Positions 48,136-60,909 of a DNA stretch of 64,000 bases are shown here, one piece after another. The notes beneath the pieces are model-generated. The model had not been told where the DNA came from. It saw only the letters and a list, made by a program, of their open reading frames with translations, and did not search any database. A program made the position numbers and the translations under genes. The first letter of the stretch is position 1. Each line of letters begins with the position of its first letter. The DNA is from Vanilla planifolia (taxonomy: Eukaryota > Streptophyta > Magnoliopsida > Asparagales > Orchidaceae), in NCBI GenBank assembly GCA_023846275.1, contig JAIUJO010000230.1:503501-567500 (forward strand), read 5' to 3'.

Positions 48136-51100
48136 AAAGTTTTGTATGGTGCCTTTTGATAAGTTTTTTAAAGATATTTCTATCCATCAACAATGTAATA
48201 TGAATTTAGATGTTTAGTAAGATCATAAAATCAATACAAAGCTTGATGAAAATTCACTTAGAGCACAACACCAATTTATAAATAGGATTTCTATTAGTGG
48301 TATGTATTGAAGTCACATAACTTATCTTATGATTATAATTGAGTTTAACTGTTGAATTTAATTTAGTTTTATTTAGTTTACTAAATGTTTTATTTTAATA
48401 TTTGTTTTAGTGGTTCACATATGTTTCGTATGATGTTTTCACACTTACCAACACATTGTATATTTTTGCTTGTTTCCAATAAGAACAATATTTTATTTAG
48501 TTTTGATTTCTATTTTAGGTTTAGTATTATGATCTATTTAAAGCTCTATTATGGAATACAAAAAACGATTTTTTATGTTATCATTAAACTCTTAGAAATA
48601 AGTTTTCTTTATCTACATGAGTGCATAATCGTAAGTTGCAACTAGGTTATTTAGGAGATGATTCGATATCTGATTTATGATTTGAATTTATCTCCATGAT
48701 TCTTGTTATACTTTTAAACATTGCCTTCCTTTTTTGTCCTACTATAGAAATTCCTCTTCCCATCCTAAATTAATAATATTTTGTCATTAAGGCCATTTGT
48801 CATGATGTTAGTCCTTCAAGTCCTAAGAGTCATAAACCATGTGGCATTATATTACTCTCAAGTGAGCCATCCCAAAAATTATTCAAGTTATGCAATCAAG
48901 TTCAATGAAATTCCCATTAAGACAGTGGTGTCATTAAGACTATAAGTGGTTTGCCTTAAATACTACATTAATCCTAACAACCTTCTAGTAAGAAAAAAAG
49001 GATTTAATGGCCCAAACAACATCTTTGTTCATCATTTTCTATAGAACATACTTTAAATCTTCATTTTTTGGAATTCTTTTTAGAAGTAGTATCCATTGAC
49101 ACATCATAAATTAGGACTATCTCAAACTTAAATACCTAAAAATTATTTTCATTCATTACTTTGATATTCCTTTAGTAAACATTAAATTGTATTTGGCACA
49201 ATTCACCTTTTTCCTCATTTAATAAATTTTTTGCTCATCTATTCTATGTGGAAGGAAAGTTGTTGATGTTGTCAACCAAAATGGTGAATTTGCCATTTCA
49301 ACCAAGGAAGTGGGTAACTATCATATTGCTAATTGTAATATAGAGACAACATTCTTGTTACACTCATGCCTATTTTTGTATATGTCTGATGTGCATATCC
49401 ATATCATTGAAAAGTATCTTTGCACCATTGTGCAAGATACCAATAATATTAGTCTGATGTAAGTAAAAAATGAGTCCATTTTGTATAGGAGTTGAGATGC
49501 ATTGCCTACACTCATAATTGAATATTGTATTTACCTATTCTTATTTGTAAATAAATTTTCACAATACGCAGCATAATAAGATGGTCAATATCAATGAAAA
49601 CAATGCACAAATGAATGATAATATAATATACATTGATCATGTTATTCTATTATACACAATTCTTTAATGACCTTCGAGCTAGTCTTAGTACGCAAAGATA
49701 GATTGTTAAGGAGATGGACAATGTTTTGTTACATAGCGTTATGAATTGAAGAGGTGTTGCATCATAACATTATGGTACTTTGTTAATAGTCACTTTTGTT
49801 GTGCACATTTTTATCCATCAATTATTGAAGTTGTTATGAGGAAATCCTGTACTAAGATTAAAAGGGTTCACTACCATAGCTACTCAACTTTTCAAATGTC
49901 ATGTCCTTTATGATGATATGATGTATGGAAGATATATTTTGTTCATATTAACAACAACTTTGCATTTATTTATAATATCTTGTCCATCACACATACAAGT
50001 TGAATTTTTTATTATAGTTGATTAAGACAAAGATATTCCCAATTTCTTGCTTTTTCTGTAAACTAAGCTGCATTGTATGTCTAACAATGTTTTCTCCTTA
50101 CTTGGAACATACAATTTGCTAGCTCCCATGATATAATTTTTGCATATTGGAATAAAATAATTAACACGCTACAATCTACTAAAACATATAAGTTGCTGAA
50201 TTGCAATTAGCTGCATAATTGTAGACCTTTAATTATCACCATTATCGTGACTTCATTTGTTATTTGATTTTTTTTCAATAAGGAAAGATGATAAACAATT
50301 TGACTAAACTGTTCCAAAGAATTTCAACTACAACAACACTACAATTGGCACTTACATTCTCACCAGTGATGTTTAACTGCATCTACATCATCAGTAGATG
50401 GAACCACCTCACTGCCTGTACTATTGTTGCTTGGCTTGTTCTAAATTGATTGATGATTCCCTAAAAACTTGTCTAAAATCATCTTATAAGAAAATTTTTT
50501 TGAGCAAATAATAGTTTCTTTATTAAATTGCAAATCTCTTTAATATTACATATTACATTTGTTTTTGTTTGATTTAATTTTGTAAAGTTATTAACACTAC
50601 TAGCTTTCAAAATATTATATGATGTTAAAATGCATAGCATGATTATGATCCTTATATTACTGATTTCATATAACTTAGCTTGCCCTGTTTTGTAATCAAT
50701 TTCATGACCTTTTTGATATTAATATGATTTATGTTTAAATTATTTGAAAAAGTAACCTATGTCTATTTAGCTTTTTATAATAAATAAAAGCATGATCAAT
50801 TGATTCTTCATTTGAACATCATGATCACTTTGAAGTAAGTTATAATTTTTGGTTCATTAGAGTTTTGAAGAATGGTATAGTTTATTCAGTATCATCAATG
50901 TCAACATTAAAATCTTTGAAGGATAATTGTTGCTCCATAAATATAATCTACATTTTAGAATTGGCTAATTTGATCTTAATCTCAAGTAGAATATTTGCTT
51001 GATTACACAATATAACTTAGTGACCATATCCAATAGTTCATTGAGCAAAACCACTTTCCATCCCTATAATCAAATGTTTTATCTATTGCACACTAGGCCA

Positions 51101-51390
51101 TGCATTGGATTTTATTTTTGATGTATCTGAGAGTTGGAACTTCATTAAGAAGTAGTTAGACTACAAAAAATTATTTGTTAGTATCTTCTAATTAAGTTTT
51201 ATAGAAAATGTTTCTTAATTTTCCTTATTTTCTTAATACCAGGACTATTTTCATAGAATGGGAAACTAATTTTATTCAAAGAAGTCTTGTAATGTCTAAG
51301 ATTTTAGACATTGTACCATCACAAAAATAAAATCATTCCCTTTTTAATGTATTATAAAACTACAATTGATAGTTTTTTTGTCATTATAAT
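48136..51390 (-). mobile_element. LINE-A copy 4 (right arm, distal end)
   Basis: This minus-strand partner of the left-arm LINE-A copy 1 extends about 640 bases further upstream than the window shows for the left. RNase H is at about 50,120-50,290: VTIMVIIKGLQLCS, then LQFSNLYVLVDCSVLIILFQ and WELANCM, the best-preserved LINE-A RNase H here. The catalytic VDC Asp is encoded at about 50,170. The segment 51,240-51,390 matches 39,430-39,590 of copy 3 and marks the last recognisable homology; an AT-rich block follows abruptly. The open frames 48,385-48,645 (plus) and 49,321-49,515 (minus) lie in this element and are not genes. Confidence 0.75.
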
Positions 51391-54300
51391 TTAAAATTTT
51401 TATTATTATTACACATTATTCTTTCACTTAGTTATTATGGTACTTTCCATTAATAAATTGCAAATTGAAAAACTAGTTCGTGATAAATTATGTATATTAA
51501 ATTTAATTAATATTTAACAAAGAAAGCTTTAAGAACTTACTATTTCAATATATTAGTTATTTTAAATTTATTAAAAATTTTGGAATATTTTTTTAAAAGT
51601 TAGTTGTGTACTAGAATTTAAAAATTTTTAAAGGTTAATTGTTGTGAAATTTTTATTCATCAATTCATTTTTGTTGTTTTGATCAAGTTAATTTTTATGC
51701 TCATGTCACCAACGAAGCTCTCAATTTTGTCTATTTTAAAGATTTTTAATATTTCACTTTCATAATTTTTTTACTATTTTAAAGATACTGTCACTAAATT
51801 TAATATTTATTAAATTTGCAATATAGAAATGATGATATTATTAGAAACTGCATGCATTTTTGCAATTTTTTTATTTTTTATCATCTCTTTGATTACTACA
51901 ATTATAAAACATTTTTGACACATAAGTTATTTTTTGTGACACATATTTAGATGAAATACAAAGAACTTTATGAACAATGATTTAAATATTTGAAATATTT
52001 ATCGATCAAAATAAATTTGTATTTTCTTATATTTAAACCGATTTTTAATATATTTTTAATGTGCTGGCAATTTTACATTGCAAAATGATTTTGTACTCTT
52101 TGTCTATCTTTATTATTTTTTTCTGAAAATTAAAATTTACTATTGCCATAGCTTAATATTATTTGACACAAAAATATATTTTTAAAGTTGATTTTGCCTA
52201 AAAAAAACTCTTTCTTTGATATAACACTAATATACACTTAAATATTTCAAATGAGAGATACTGTTCTTGATTTCTTATTTTTCATGCGCTTTAATATCTT
52301 GTCATTTATGTTATAGAGATGTCATTTATTTTTCACATGTGTTTTCAAATATTTGGATAAAAAAGTAAATGCAATATTTAAATATTTTAATATTTATCTA
52401 TAACTTGTAAAAAAATTATAACTAAATAAGAAGTAAATTTTAATGTAAGCAAAAAATTACATAAAAATTAATAATATAATTTTTTAATAATCTATCTATC
52501 TTATACCAAAAATGAGTTGACATAATCTTCAAAACTATTGAATTATAAATATATGAACAATTACAATATTATAGAAATTAAAAAAATAAATAAATAAAAT
52601 GAAAAATTAAATTTATAAAAAAATGCAAAACATTTTCTTGTTAGATTTTGCAGTAATGTGTATATTACAAAATAATTAATCTAAAAATGATTGCTAGATA
52701 AATAAAAAATAATCAATACTAGAAAATTAAACAAATACATAATTTAAAAAAAACTTATCAACGTAAGAAATAAAGACTTATATAAAATATTTGAAAATTG
52801 AAAATAGTTTTATGATTAATATATAAAATTACAATCAAAATTAGAAAATGCATATTAGAGCTGCAAATATTGTACAAAGGTCATTCGTTAACTTTATCTT
52901 GGAAACCAAAGGACAAATATATTTTGTTACCATTTGTCTTAGCTACCCAATGATGCAATGGAGATGGTGAAAACCATTCTTGAAATCCGCTACAAATTTT
53001 ATTGAAGATGAGATAAACATTCCAATGTTTGATGGTTTAGGTATTTACATGTTATGCTATAAAAGCTTAGCCATTTAGATTTTAAATAAATTAGAAACTT
53101 TATCTTTTGGTAAATTTCTCATTTTTGTCATGATAAAATTATTTTTTTAATTGGGTCGTAGTTCTTAATATTTAAGAAGTTATATTATCATGATGAATAT
53201 CTGCATAACTTAAATTTTTTTTATGCATTAAATTTTAATAAGTTTTTATTTTTGACATCAAGCATTATTCACATAACTTTAAAAGAAGCCTTTTTTCATA
53301 AAGAAATATATGAACTGACATTTAGAATGTTTTATTTTATGTTTAGTGTGCTTTCTTATTTATGATTTATATTGTTTTATCTTTGATGCCATTCTTATTT
53401 GCACTAAATTTTTTTTATGGTATTACTTTCTAAAATATTATTATAGAAATTATTATTGTTTGATTTAATTATAAAGTCTTATTTATAAAATATACAAAGA
53501 ATTTGAATAATTTAAAATTATTTTAGCATGTTAATTTATTTCACATGAAAGACAATTTATTTAAATTGTTGTGATCTTTCCCTACTAGAATTATCTTGAC
53601 ATAGCTTTAATTATGTTGAATATTTCGTTACAAAAAAAAATTTTCACAGTAATTTCTAGGTTTTGAAAAAATTTTAGCATTTTGAAAAATTTACAATTTT
53701 ATTATAATTTGAATGTTGTCAATTATATTTTCAAATTAAATTTTTTGATATTAAGTATTATATAAGAAATTTGAATTTTTTTTATCATTGTCTTTCTTTA
53801 GATTTATATATATATGTATTATTGAATCTTTCTTACTTTATTTATGATTTTTAAATTATTATTATATCTTTTTCATTAAATATCAACATATTAAAAAAAT
53901 TTAAATATTTAATTTCAATAACAAGTCTTATTTTCCATTTATTTGAAAGGTTTTTTAAACTAACAATTTTTTGTGATTATAGTATTAAAAACTTTTTAAT
54001 AAAAAATAAATAATGTATTGATTATTCTGAACATTTTCCAAGTTAATGTTTCAATTTATGCTAAATTTTATGTTATTGACAACTTTTCAAGTCACATTTT
54101 TTTAATAATAATGGTAGATGTTCAATCATTACACCATCAAAGAACCATTTTATTATTATATAACATAAATTTTAAAATTTTAAACAATGTTTTACATTAA
54201 TTATTTTCTTAGTTGTATAATTTTATTTAAACTAAAGCAATTTCGAATTTCTTGTTAAAAAATATAATTTTAAAAATTCTTGTCTATTTTTTTTATATTT

Positions 54301-54500
54301 CTTTGAAAGAACTACTTTACAATTTCAATATAATAAATATGCAACGTAGTGAAAATTATAACATAAAAAAAAACATTATCATAAAATTTCGAACGTTAAA
54401 CTTAGGGACAATACTTTCTATATGTATTATTCAATAATTGAATGAAGTGTATTTTATGTTGTTCTTATTAAGCTGCACAATTAGAGTATATTTAAGTTGT
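51391..54500. other. Second extremely AT-rich block
   Basis: It begins at the outer end of the right arm. T-rich stretches (51,400-52,330 and 53,130-54,250) flank an A-rich stretch (52,380-52,870). A slightly less AT-rich island lies at 52,870-53,060. Small frames such as 54,018-54,200 and 54,252-54,437 are low-complexity. No element family is recognised. Confidence 0.45.
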
Positions 54501-57500
54501 CCTTATAATAATTAGATAACAAGCATATAAAATCTTAAATTTATATGAGACTTCATGTAAATATATTTGAAATTTAAATTAGAGTTTGAAATCCTCATAA
54601 TGTTTCAATTAACAAATATGTTTAGTGGGATAGGATTTAGTATTCTACCATCTCTCATATGTTATAATATCTAAAAGATGGAAATTCAAAACAATTCAAT
54701 GAGCATTGTTCCATATAATTTCCTTAATAGAGTTCAACGTAATACTTGTGCAATATTCAAATGTTGCCTAATTATGTACAGAAGTTTAATAGATCCTCAA
54801 ATGGTAAAATATGCATTATTTCCTTCATTTTTTTTAGTTCAATTGAATAAGAAAAAAATTTGTTTAATGGACTCCCCTTCTAGTGGATTTAGATAAATCA
54901 ATTTCCAAAGGATTGATTAGAATGAACCAAGGCCCAATGGGTTGTGTTTATTTGATTAGAGGCTAGTTCTTAGAGCTATTCAAGCACTCTCAATTTGCAT
55001 AGTATCTAAAAAAATATATAAGTTGAGGCCATTGAAATACTATTGTTTTTGAACATATGTGATAATTTGGGGTTATAGAAACATCATTGTAGCACTAAAC
55101 AATTAATCAATCCCTATAATGATGTATAAAAGCATTGGAATCCCTTACTATATCTTAACCCTACTAAATAGAATGAATCCATTTCATTGAAAAGTATTTG
55201 AATTCTAACACATTTTTTACTGAAGGAAATCTTGTAAGAAAACTAGTAGGCTTAAATAGCTAGTAATTGTATTCAATTAGAGGTTCTAAATTCATAACAA
55301 ATTCTAAAAGTTTGGAAAGCTTTAATTAAGATTGATGGGGAGAGATGTTGATATATTCGTATAATTGTCATGAGGGAAGTCGTCCAACTAATGTCTCTAT
55401 AATCGAATGTATGAAATGCATTCACACAATCATTAAGGATGACTTGGATTTGTTCTCATGGAAGTTACTGACTATTTGGGGCTAAAAAGAGTGAGCTAAG
55501 ATCTTGTAAGGCCAATAGATTTTATCATATATGTTTTATTTTTTATTAAGAAATTAATTTTCTTAAACTACTTTTGGTTCAGATAACTCATGTCAAGTTA
55601 ATGATGTTTTGGCAAAAAGGAACGAACATAATTCATGTGGCTCATTTTATAGTAGGGAAAACAATATCTATAGAGTCTGTCAATTTTTAAAAAAGATAAC
55701 AAATCTTTTTGTATCTAAGATCATTATTTTCTTCCATAAAAAGGAATACCAATCCAACCCATTCGTATATATTCTTATCAAACTTGCACTTGATTCTAGC
55801 AAAAATTCAAAAGAATGGTTCATACAATTATGACTACTTTTGCTAAAGTAAATTGAGTACATATTTTATTACTATTACAATGAAATTGTTTTTATAATAT
55901 GTGAATTAGGATGCAACCTATCAAATTTATTGTTGGTTTTAGGAATAAGATACGATAAGAATGAGAAAATAGCCATTTCTTTGCCAAAAATTTCTATCAA
56001 TTAATCAAAAAGCTTACATAATTATTCAACAATTTTAGTTACATAACATGTTTCTACATTCTCATCATCTAGTTTTCCATCATTCATTGGCCATCACATC
56101 CTCCCAAACAACCTTATGTAAAAACTAGTTCAATGACATCAATTAATTATGATGGACTTAATTAGGCTTTAAATTAGATTCTCTATTTATTTTGATTCTT
56201 TGCACCTTTATCATGGGTTTGAATCATATTAATGTGGACATTATCTACAGAACAAAAATGATGGCACCTATTGACTATTTAAACATACATGGTTATAGAG
56301 TTTGTCATGGTATTGAATTATATCTTACTTTGTAGCAATACAATTGCTAGATAAGTAGGCTACCCAATATAGATCTTTTAGAATGGTCCAAAACATTTTA
56401 ATAATGCATCAATACTCAATTTAGATTATCTCAATGGGGGAACATTGCTTAACACATAAAATATGATTCATTAATTAGCCCAGTATAATATTTCACATTT
56501 CTTCAATGCACGTTTCTTGATGATGATCAATTAGATCTATCTTTTGTGCTTACTTTTTGTGTCAAGGACATTCTAATACTACCATTAATTAGAAAGGATT
56601 GGACCAATATGTTTACTCTAATTTGTTTTTCCTATGTCGTACAATCATAAAATCCATCAATGTAGTACACAATATCTTACTTCATAGCAAGATTGTCATT
56701 AGATAAATATGTGGCAAATCGGCAACCATTTGGACTTCTCTGAAATCTCATTATTTGTTTTAGATAATATAGTTACAATAACACATTAATATGATAAACA
56801 AACTTATCCATTGGGGCACAAACTCTCTATTTTTGTAGTTCAGTTCCTCAATCATCATGGTTTACCACTTCATCAATCTTTTCATAAATTTTTTGTCATA
56901 TTATAGTCATCATACAATATGATAGTTCCTTACAACGAGACCATTCATTGCACTCTTATGTGTAATTATACAATTTCAATGCATAACTTATGTGGAATCA
57001 ATCTTGGTCACTCTAAATACCTCTATGCATTTGATTCACTCTAACCTATATGTTTAATTGGTGATAGTGATACCTCAACGAGACACTCCAAATCACTAAA
57101 TGGTAACTAGTTCACATATGAAATTCACATGCATCCACACATCAAATGCTTATGGATGCTCATCTTCACACACACATATCAATCGTATTCTTTAGAAGTC
57201 TTGATAATAGCTATAATGCATTTTAAGTAATAACTATAACTACTGTAACTTCCAATATGTAGTAATATTTTTCATAAAAGAAAAGGTTGAGAAATGGTTT
57301 ACGTTGCCTTGTAATGTTAAAAAAGTTTATTAAATTATTTCAAGAGATGTTCACTACTTGTAATAAATATAAACAAAAGCTTATAACTTATGATCAATAT
57401 AATCATCCACTAGTGAAATTACTTATGATTATCTAATTATTGAAAATTTTAAAAACCTCATTTCTTCATTTTCTCATTGCCACACAAACAAAGCCATGTA

Positions 57501-58655
57501 TAACATTATTGTGGCTATGAGGATCATTTATATCATTAACATAGCTTAAAAACATTGCAAGCTTTCGATATCTACATTCATATCATGCCAAACATAATAT
57601 GTAATAAAATTAGACATTTTTATTTTGAAGAGAATATTGTAGGATTTTCTTTGTTCTTTAGAATCATCAAATAGGTTGGACTTCACCCTTTAAAAAAATC
57701 ATTGAGTAGTTATGTTCTAGCATTTACAAAATATTAGTAAGGTTGTGACATAGTAGCATTCTGTGCATCATAGAGGGGTTCAATCTAGAGGCATAGTAGT
57801 CTTACTCAAACTTAAAGCCATTCAAAGTACAGTATCTCTACTTTTAGTTAGTCTTTGATTCATTCCTATTTTTGGGGCCAATTATAATTGACCATTATAT
57901 ATCAAACTTTTAAATTTTCTTTTCATTAATTTGTTAAGTTATTTGTATTTATAATTTAGTTTAAGTCATTTGGAGAATGATTGGTAGCTTTTGAAATACT
58001 TCTAGACTTAAATTCTATCTAAGATTCGTTATAGTATTGTAGTTTTATTAGGAAAAAAATTGTTCCAAAATAAGTTTAAAAAGCCTTAAAATTGAGAGTT
58101 GGGTTTCTTTTGCCTACTGCTCACTATGTCTTTCACCTTTGCGACACTAATGTCAATTCATGTGGCCTGCTTAGTTCACCAAAACTCTTCTAACTCATTT
58201 ATCCTGTTAACACACACTAACCAATTTTGATCTACAATGCACGAAATTTCCTAACCTGTCAACATATGTCAAGCTCGTATTTTATCTTCGTTAGCTTTTC
58301 AACGGTAGGGGCAGAGGGAATTTCCGGTGGAGCGGAACTTGTTAGCTCATGTTAACCTACAAAATAAACTTGACATGTAAATGTGTCTATCTGCCCATAC
58401 CGCATTGATCGCATAGGCCACCTCCTTGCCACTCACTCAACTAACACTCAAAATATACGTTCCAATTTGGGTACTTCCTATGCCAACTTAATTTTACTTC
58501 ATTTTATGGAAATTTTTTGTTTTAATCTAAATTATGTTTTTTATAAATTTTGATGACTTCTAGAATTTTAAAATTATACTTTAGAAATCTTAAATATGTT
58601 TCATAGTATTTCAAAAATATCCTTTCATATACTAGGCTAACAAATTGTCATTGTA
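54501..58655. other. No recognisable gene
   Basis: Sequence here is less AT-rich than the preceding block and stop-filled. The overlapping frames at 55,609-55,833 and 55,680-55,862 and the frame at 54,678-54,896 resemble no family I know. Near 56,309-56,383 and 56,662-56,733 two stretches share ATATCTTACTT followed by TAGCAA and ATTAGATAA, hinting at an old internal duplication. The segment 58,090-58,480 is visibly richer in C and G than its surroundings. Confidence 0.3.
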
Positions 58656-58659
58656 GCCA

Positions 58660-58765
58660 TGAAATCTCTATAAATAGCAATGCTACCGATATTGTATGTA
58701 ATATAATTTCAATAAATTAATAAAGTACTTACATTGAGCTAGTTTAATAGAAGCATGTTGTGTAT
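58660..58765 (+). promoter_or_regulatory. LTR-like TATA box and polyadenylation signals
   Basis: CTCTATAAATAGC at about 58,667-58,679 is a strong TATA box. Within 70 bases come AATAAATTAATAAAG, containing two polyadenylation-type signals, and then TTGAGC. A TATA box and poly(A) signals this close together are typical of the R region of plant LTRs. No second LTR, primer-binding site or coding region was found nearby, so this may be a solo LTR remnant or chance. Confidence 0.4.
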
Positions 58766-60429
58766 ATTCAAAATAATGTTGTGATCCTAAAGGTAACCCA
58801 GGAAGGAGATTTAAAGGCTCAAATAAAAAAAAGATTCTAACATATTATTTAGTATTTACAAGAGCATCAAATCACTGAGAAAGCTCTTAATCACTTAATT
58901 TCATCTTTGAGGAAATTAATCACCTCATCCAAATTTTGAGTTTTCCTTAACGAACCTATGATTTTCTTATTTAGTATTAAAAAACTTCACTTGTTCACCT
59001 TGACACTTCACCACTAACTTGAGCATTTTAGATGTTCGCTATTAAAATCACTTCTCCATTAGTTAAAATACTTAATGTAAATGATCAATGTATGTCCTAA
59101 GCTTCAAGCAAATGTTTTACTTATCCAACGATGCTAAGATTTTTTATTATGGACCTAAAGCACCTTTGGGTAAACCTTTTATATGGATATATTGCATGAA
59201 TTTTTGAACTTTTCAATTATTGAAGACCTAAAACTTGTTTTAGAATATCATCCTATATTAAGTTTGTATCAACAAATAGTTTCCTATAAGAACTTTGCAT
59301 ATTTTTGAATTTATCATTAAACCAACATCTTTCAATTTTATGCATTAGTTTTTAATTGCCAAAAATTATATAAAATTATATCAAAAAACAATATAAAATA
59401 AATTCTAAAGAAAAACTTATTTTTAAGCCTAATGCTACAACATTAAGTCCAACTTTCTTGTTTATCCAAGCGAATGTTTGATTTTTTTTGGCTTTCTAAA
59501 AACTTCACTTATGCGTTTACCTTGCCACTTCACCACCAATGTGAGTATTCATGGTGTGGATTCTTAGAACTAGTGTAAAACTTACAAAAGTAGTATGGAT
59601 GATATAAAATAAGCTCTAGAATGTGGAAGATTTTTAAGATCCCCAAGCATAGCATGAGTTTTTCTCCGAGGAATTATTTATATTAGTGACTACTTTTGTA
59701 ATGGATAAATTATTTTTTATTTGAGATTGATCATAAACTACAATTGCATAGTATTTCAAGCATGCACTTATAATTCATTTTATTCTTAATATAATTGAAT
59801 ATAAACCTATCAACCTTCTTGGTGTGAAAGCTTTAAATTTTGAATAATTAAAAGCCTTAATCTCAAAATGTTGAATTTTGGTATATACAAATGTTGACCA
59901 TCAAATGAAAAAAAAATAATATTCATATTTGCAAATATCTTTCATTTTCAAAAATTCAAGATTTAGTTAAGAAAATATCTATGAAATGGAATTAGTACAA
60001 AATGAATTTTTGAAAATGAAATTACTAAAAGAATCTCAATTGGATTGCCCATTTCATGAACTAATTAGCTACTTAGACTAATGTTTTATGTGTAATAAAG
60101 CACCTAGTTAGATTGGAATCAATAGCAATTATCAAATTCTAAGATGAGAATTGTTTGAGGTCCACCAAACAACTTGATTAATCATGTGATGTTCAATCTA
60201 ATTCACGATAGATCATTCAAGGTCTATATCAAACAGAAAGAAAAAAGTTTACCATCAACTTGGCTTTTTATATGATGACCATCAAACCATTTCATAGGAA
60301 TTTCTTATGCAATATGATGGCATTTTTTAATGTGGGTCAAATAATTCATTGAATAAGAATAAAACTTGAGCCAAAGCTAGGTTTCTATCAAAAGCTAATT
60401 GGAAGGTAAAATGTATAGTTTGTTGATCT
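58766..60429. other. No recognisable gene; contains one direct repeat
   Basis: Apart from the direct repeat at 58,979 and 59,496, nothing is recognised. Sequence is AT-rich with stops in every frame up to the LINE insertion. Confidence 0.3.
58979..59557. repeat. Direct repeat pair, about 517 bp apart
   Basis: 58,979-59,039 and 59,496-59,557 share AAAAACTTCACTT, then CACTTCACCAC and a TGAG-AT ending, with several mismatches and a short indel. The pair may mark an old tandem duplication or the ends of an inserted sequence. Confidence 0.6.
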
Positions 60430-60430
60430 A

Positions 60431-60443
60431 AGAAAAAATAAAG
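60431..60443. repeat. Target-site duplication, left copy
   Basis: AGAAAAAATAAAG lies immediately before the LINE insertion and is repeated exactly at 60,897-60,909 after its poly(A) tail. One more A upstream also matches, but is ambiguous because the tail is A-rich. The A-rich site fits the TTAAAA-like preference of L1 endonucleases. Confidence 0.9.
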
Positions 60444-60806
60444 TTATTACTGGATGCCACCTTTACTATGGAGGTTATTGCTATCATGGAGGCGCTCCTT
60501 ATGGCTATGACAAATCTACGAAGTGCCGCTGCAGTGGAATTCCAGTCTGACTCTTCTACTGCTATCCAGGAGATTACGCAGCTATTCTACTGCCCTACTG
60601 TTGGGAGTATTTATTTGGATGCTCTTCACTACGCTCGCTGCAGGATCACTACCAGGTTCTCGCACATCCTTCGGGAGGGGAACCGGCCTGCCGATTGGAT
60701 TGCTAAGCATGCTTGTATTTCTGATTTCTACTGGGAAAGGGGTATGCCCCTTCCTAATGACTTAGGGAAGTTATTACTAAATGATTTTGTTTTTGAACCC
60801 CCTTGA
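60444..60806 (+). pseudogene. LINE ORF2 C-terminal RNase H (5'-truncated, open)
   Basis: The frame is open from the insertion edge at 60,444; the first Met at 60,468 is internal, so this is a truncated domain and not a gene with its own start. Counting from that Met (112 residues), MEVIAIMEALLMAM (1-14) is the helix with the RNase H Glu, VEFQSDSSTAIQEI (23-36) carries the third-strand Asp at residue 28, and ILREGNRPADWIAKHA (67-82) is the closing motif with its Asp at residue 76. The first catalytic Asp (the NVDG strand) lies upstream of the truncation and is missing. Active RNase H is therefore not expected. No promoter is evident. Confidence 0.9.
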
Positions 60807-60896
60807 GAGGGGATGACTTGTAAGGCTTCGGCCTCTTTTGATAATCAAAGGAACCCAAAGACTTTGATTTCTCGAAAAAAAAAAAAAAAAAAAAAA
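60444..60896 (+). mobile_element. Young 5'-truncated LINE (L1-type) insertion
   Basis: A 453-bp insertion holds the end of a LINE ORF2, a short 3' untranslated region (60,807-60,874) and a poly(A) tail (60,875-60,896). Perfect 13-bp target-site duplications flank it. Base composition is far richer in G and C than everything around it, and the reading frame is intact from the truncation point to its stop. All of this indicates a recent insertion by target-primed reverse transcription. It is oriented plus, and differs from the decayed LINE-A and LINE-B copies in both sequence and age. A source element must exist, or have existed recently, elsewhere in this genome. Confidence 0.95.
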
Positions 60897-60909
60897 AGAA
60901 AAAATAAAG
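60897..60909. repeat. Target-site duplication, right copy
   Basis: Exact repeat of 60,431-60,443, directly after the A tail. Confidence 0.9.

Noticed and set aside
31201..54500. Organelle-DNA insertions as an explanation of the AT-rich blocks
   Set aside because: No plastid or mitochondrial gene, tRNA or rRNA sequence is recognisable in either block.
55370..55500. Stretch reading IECMKCIHTIIKDDLDLFSW, first taken as possibly PDS5/HEAT-like or the D-FAW motif of a Gypsy linker
   Set aside because: Too short, with stops directly after it and no continuation in either family.
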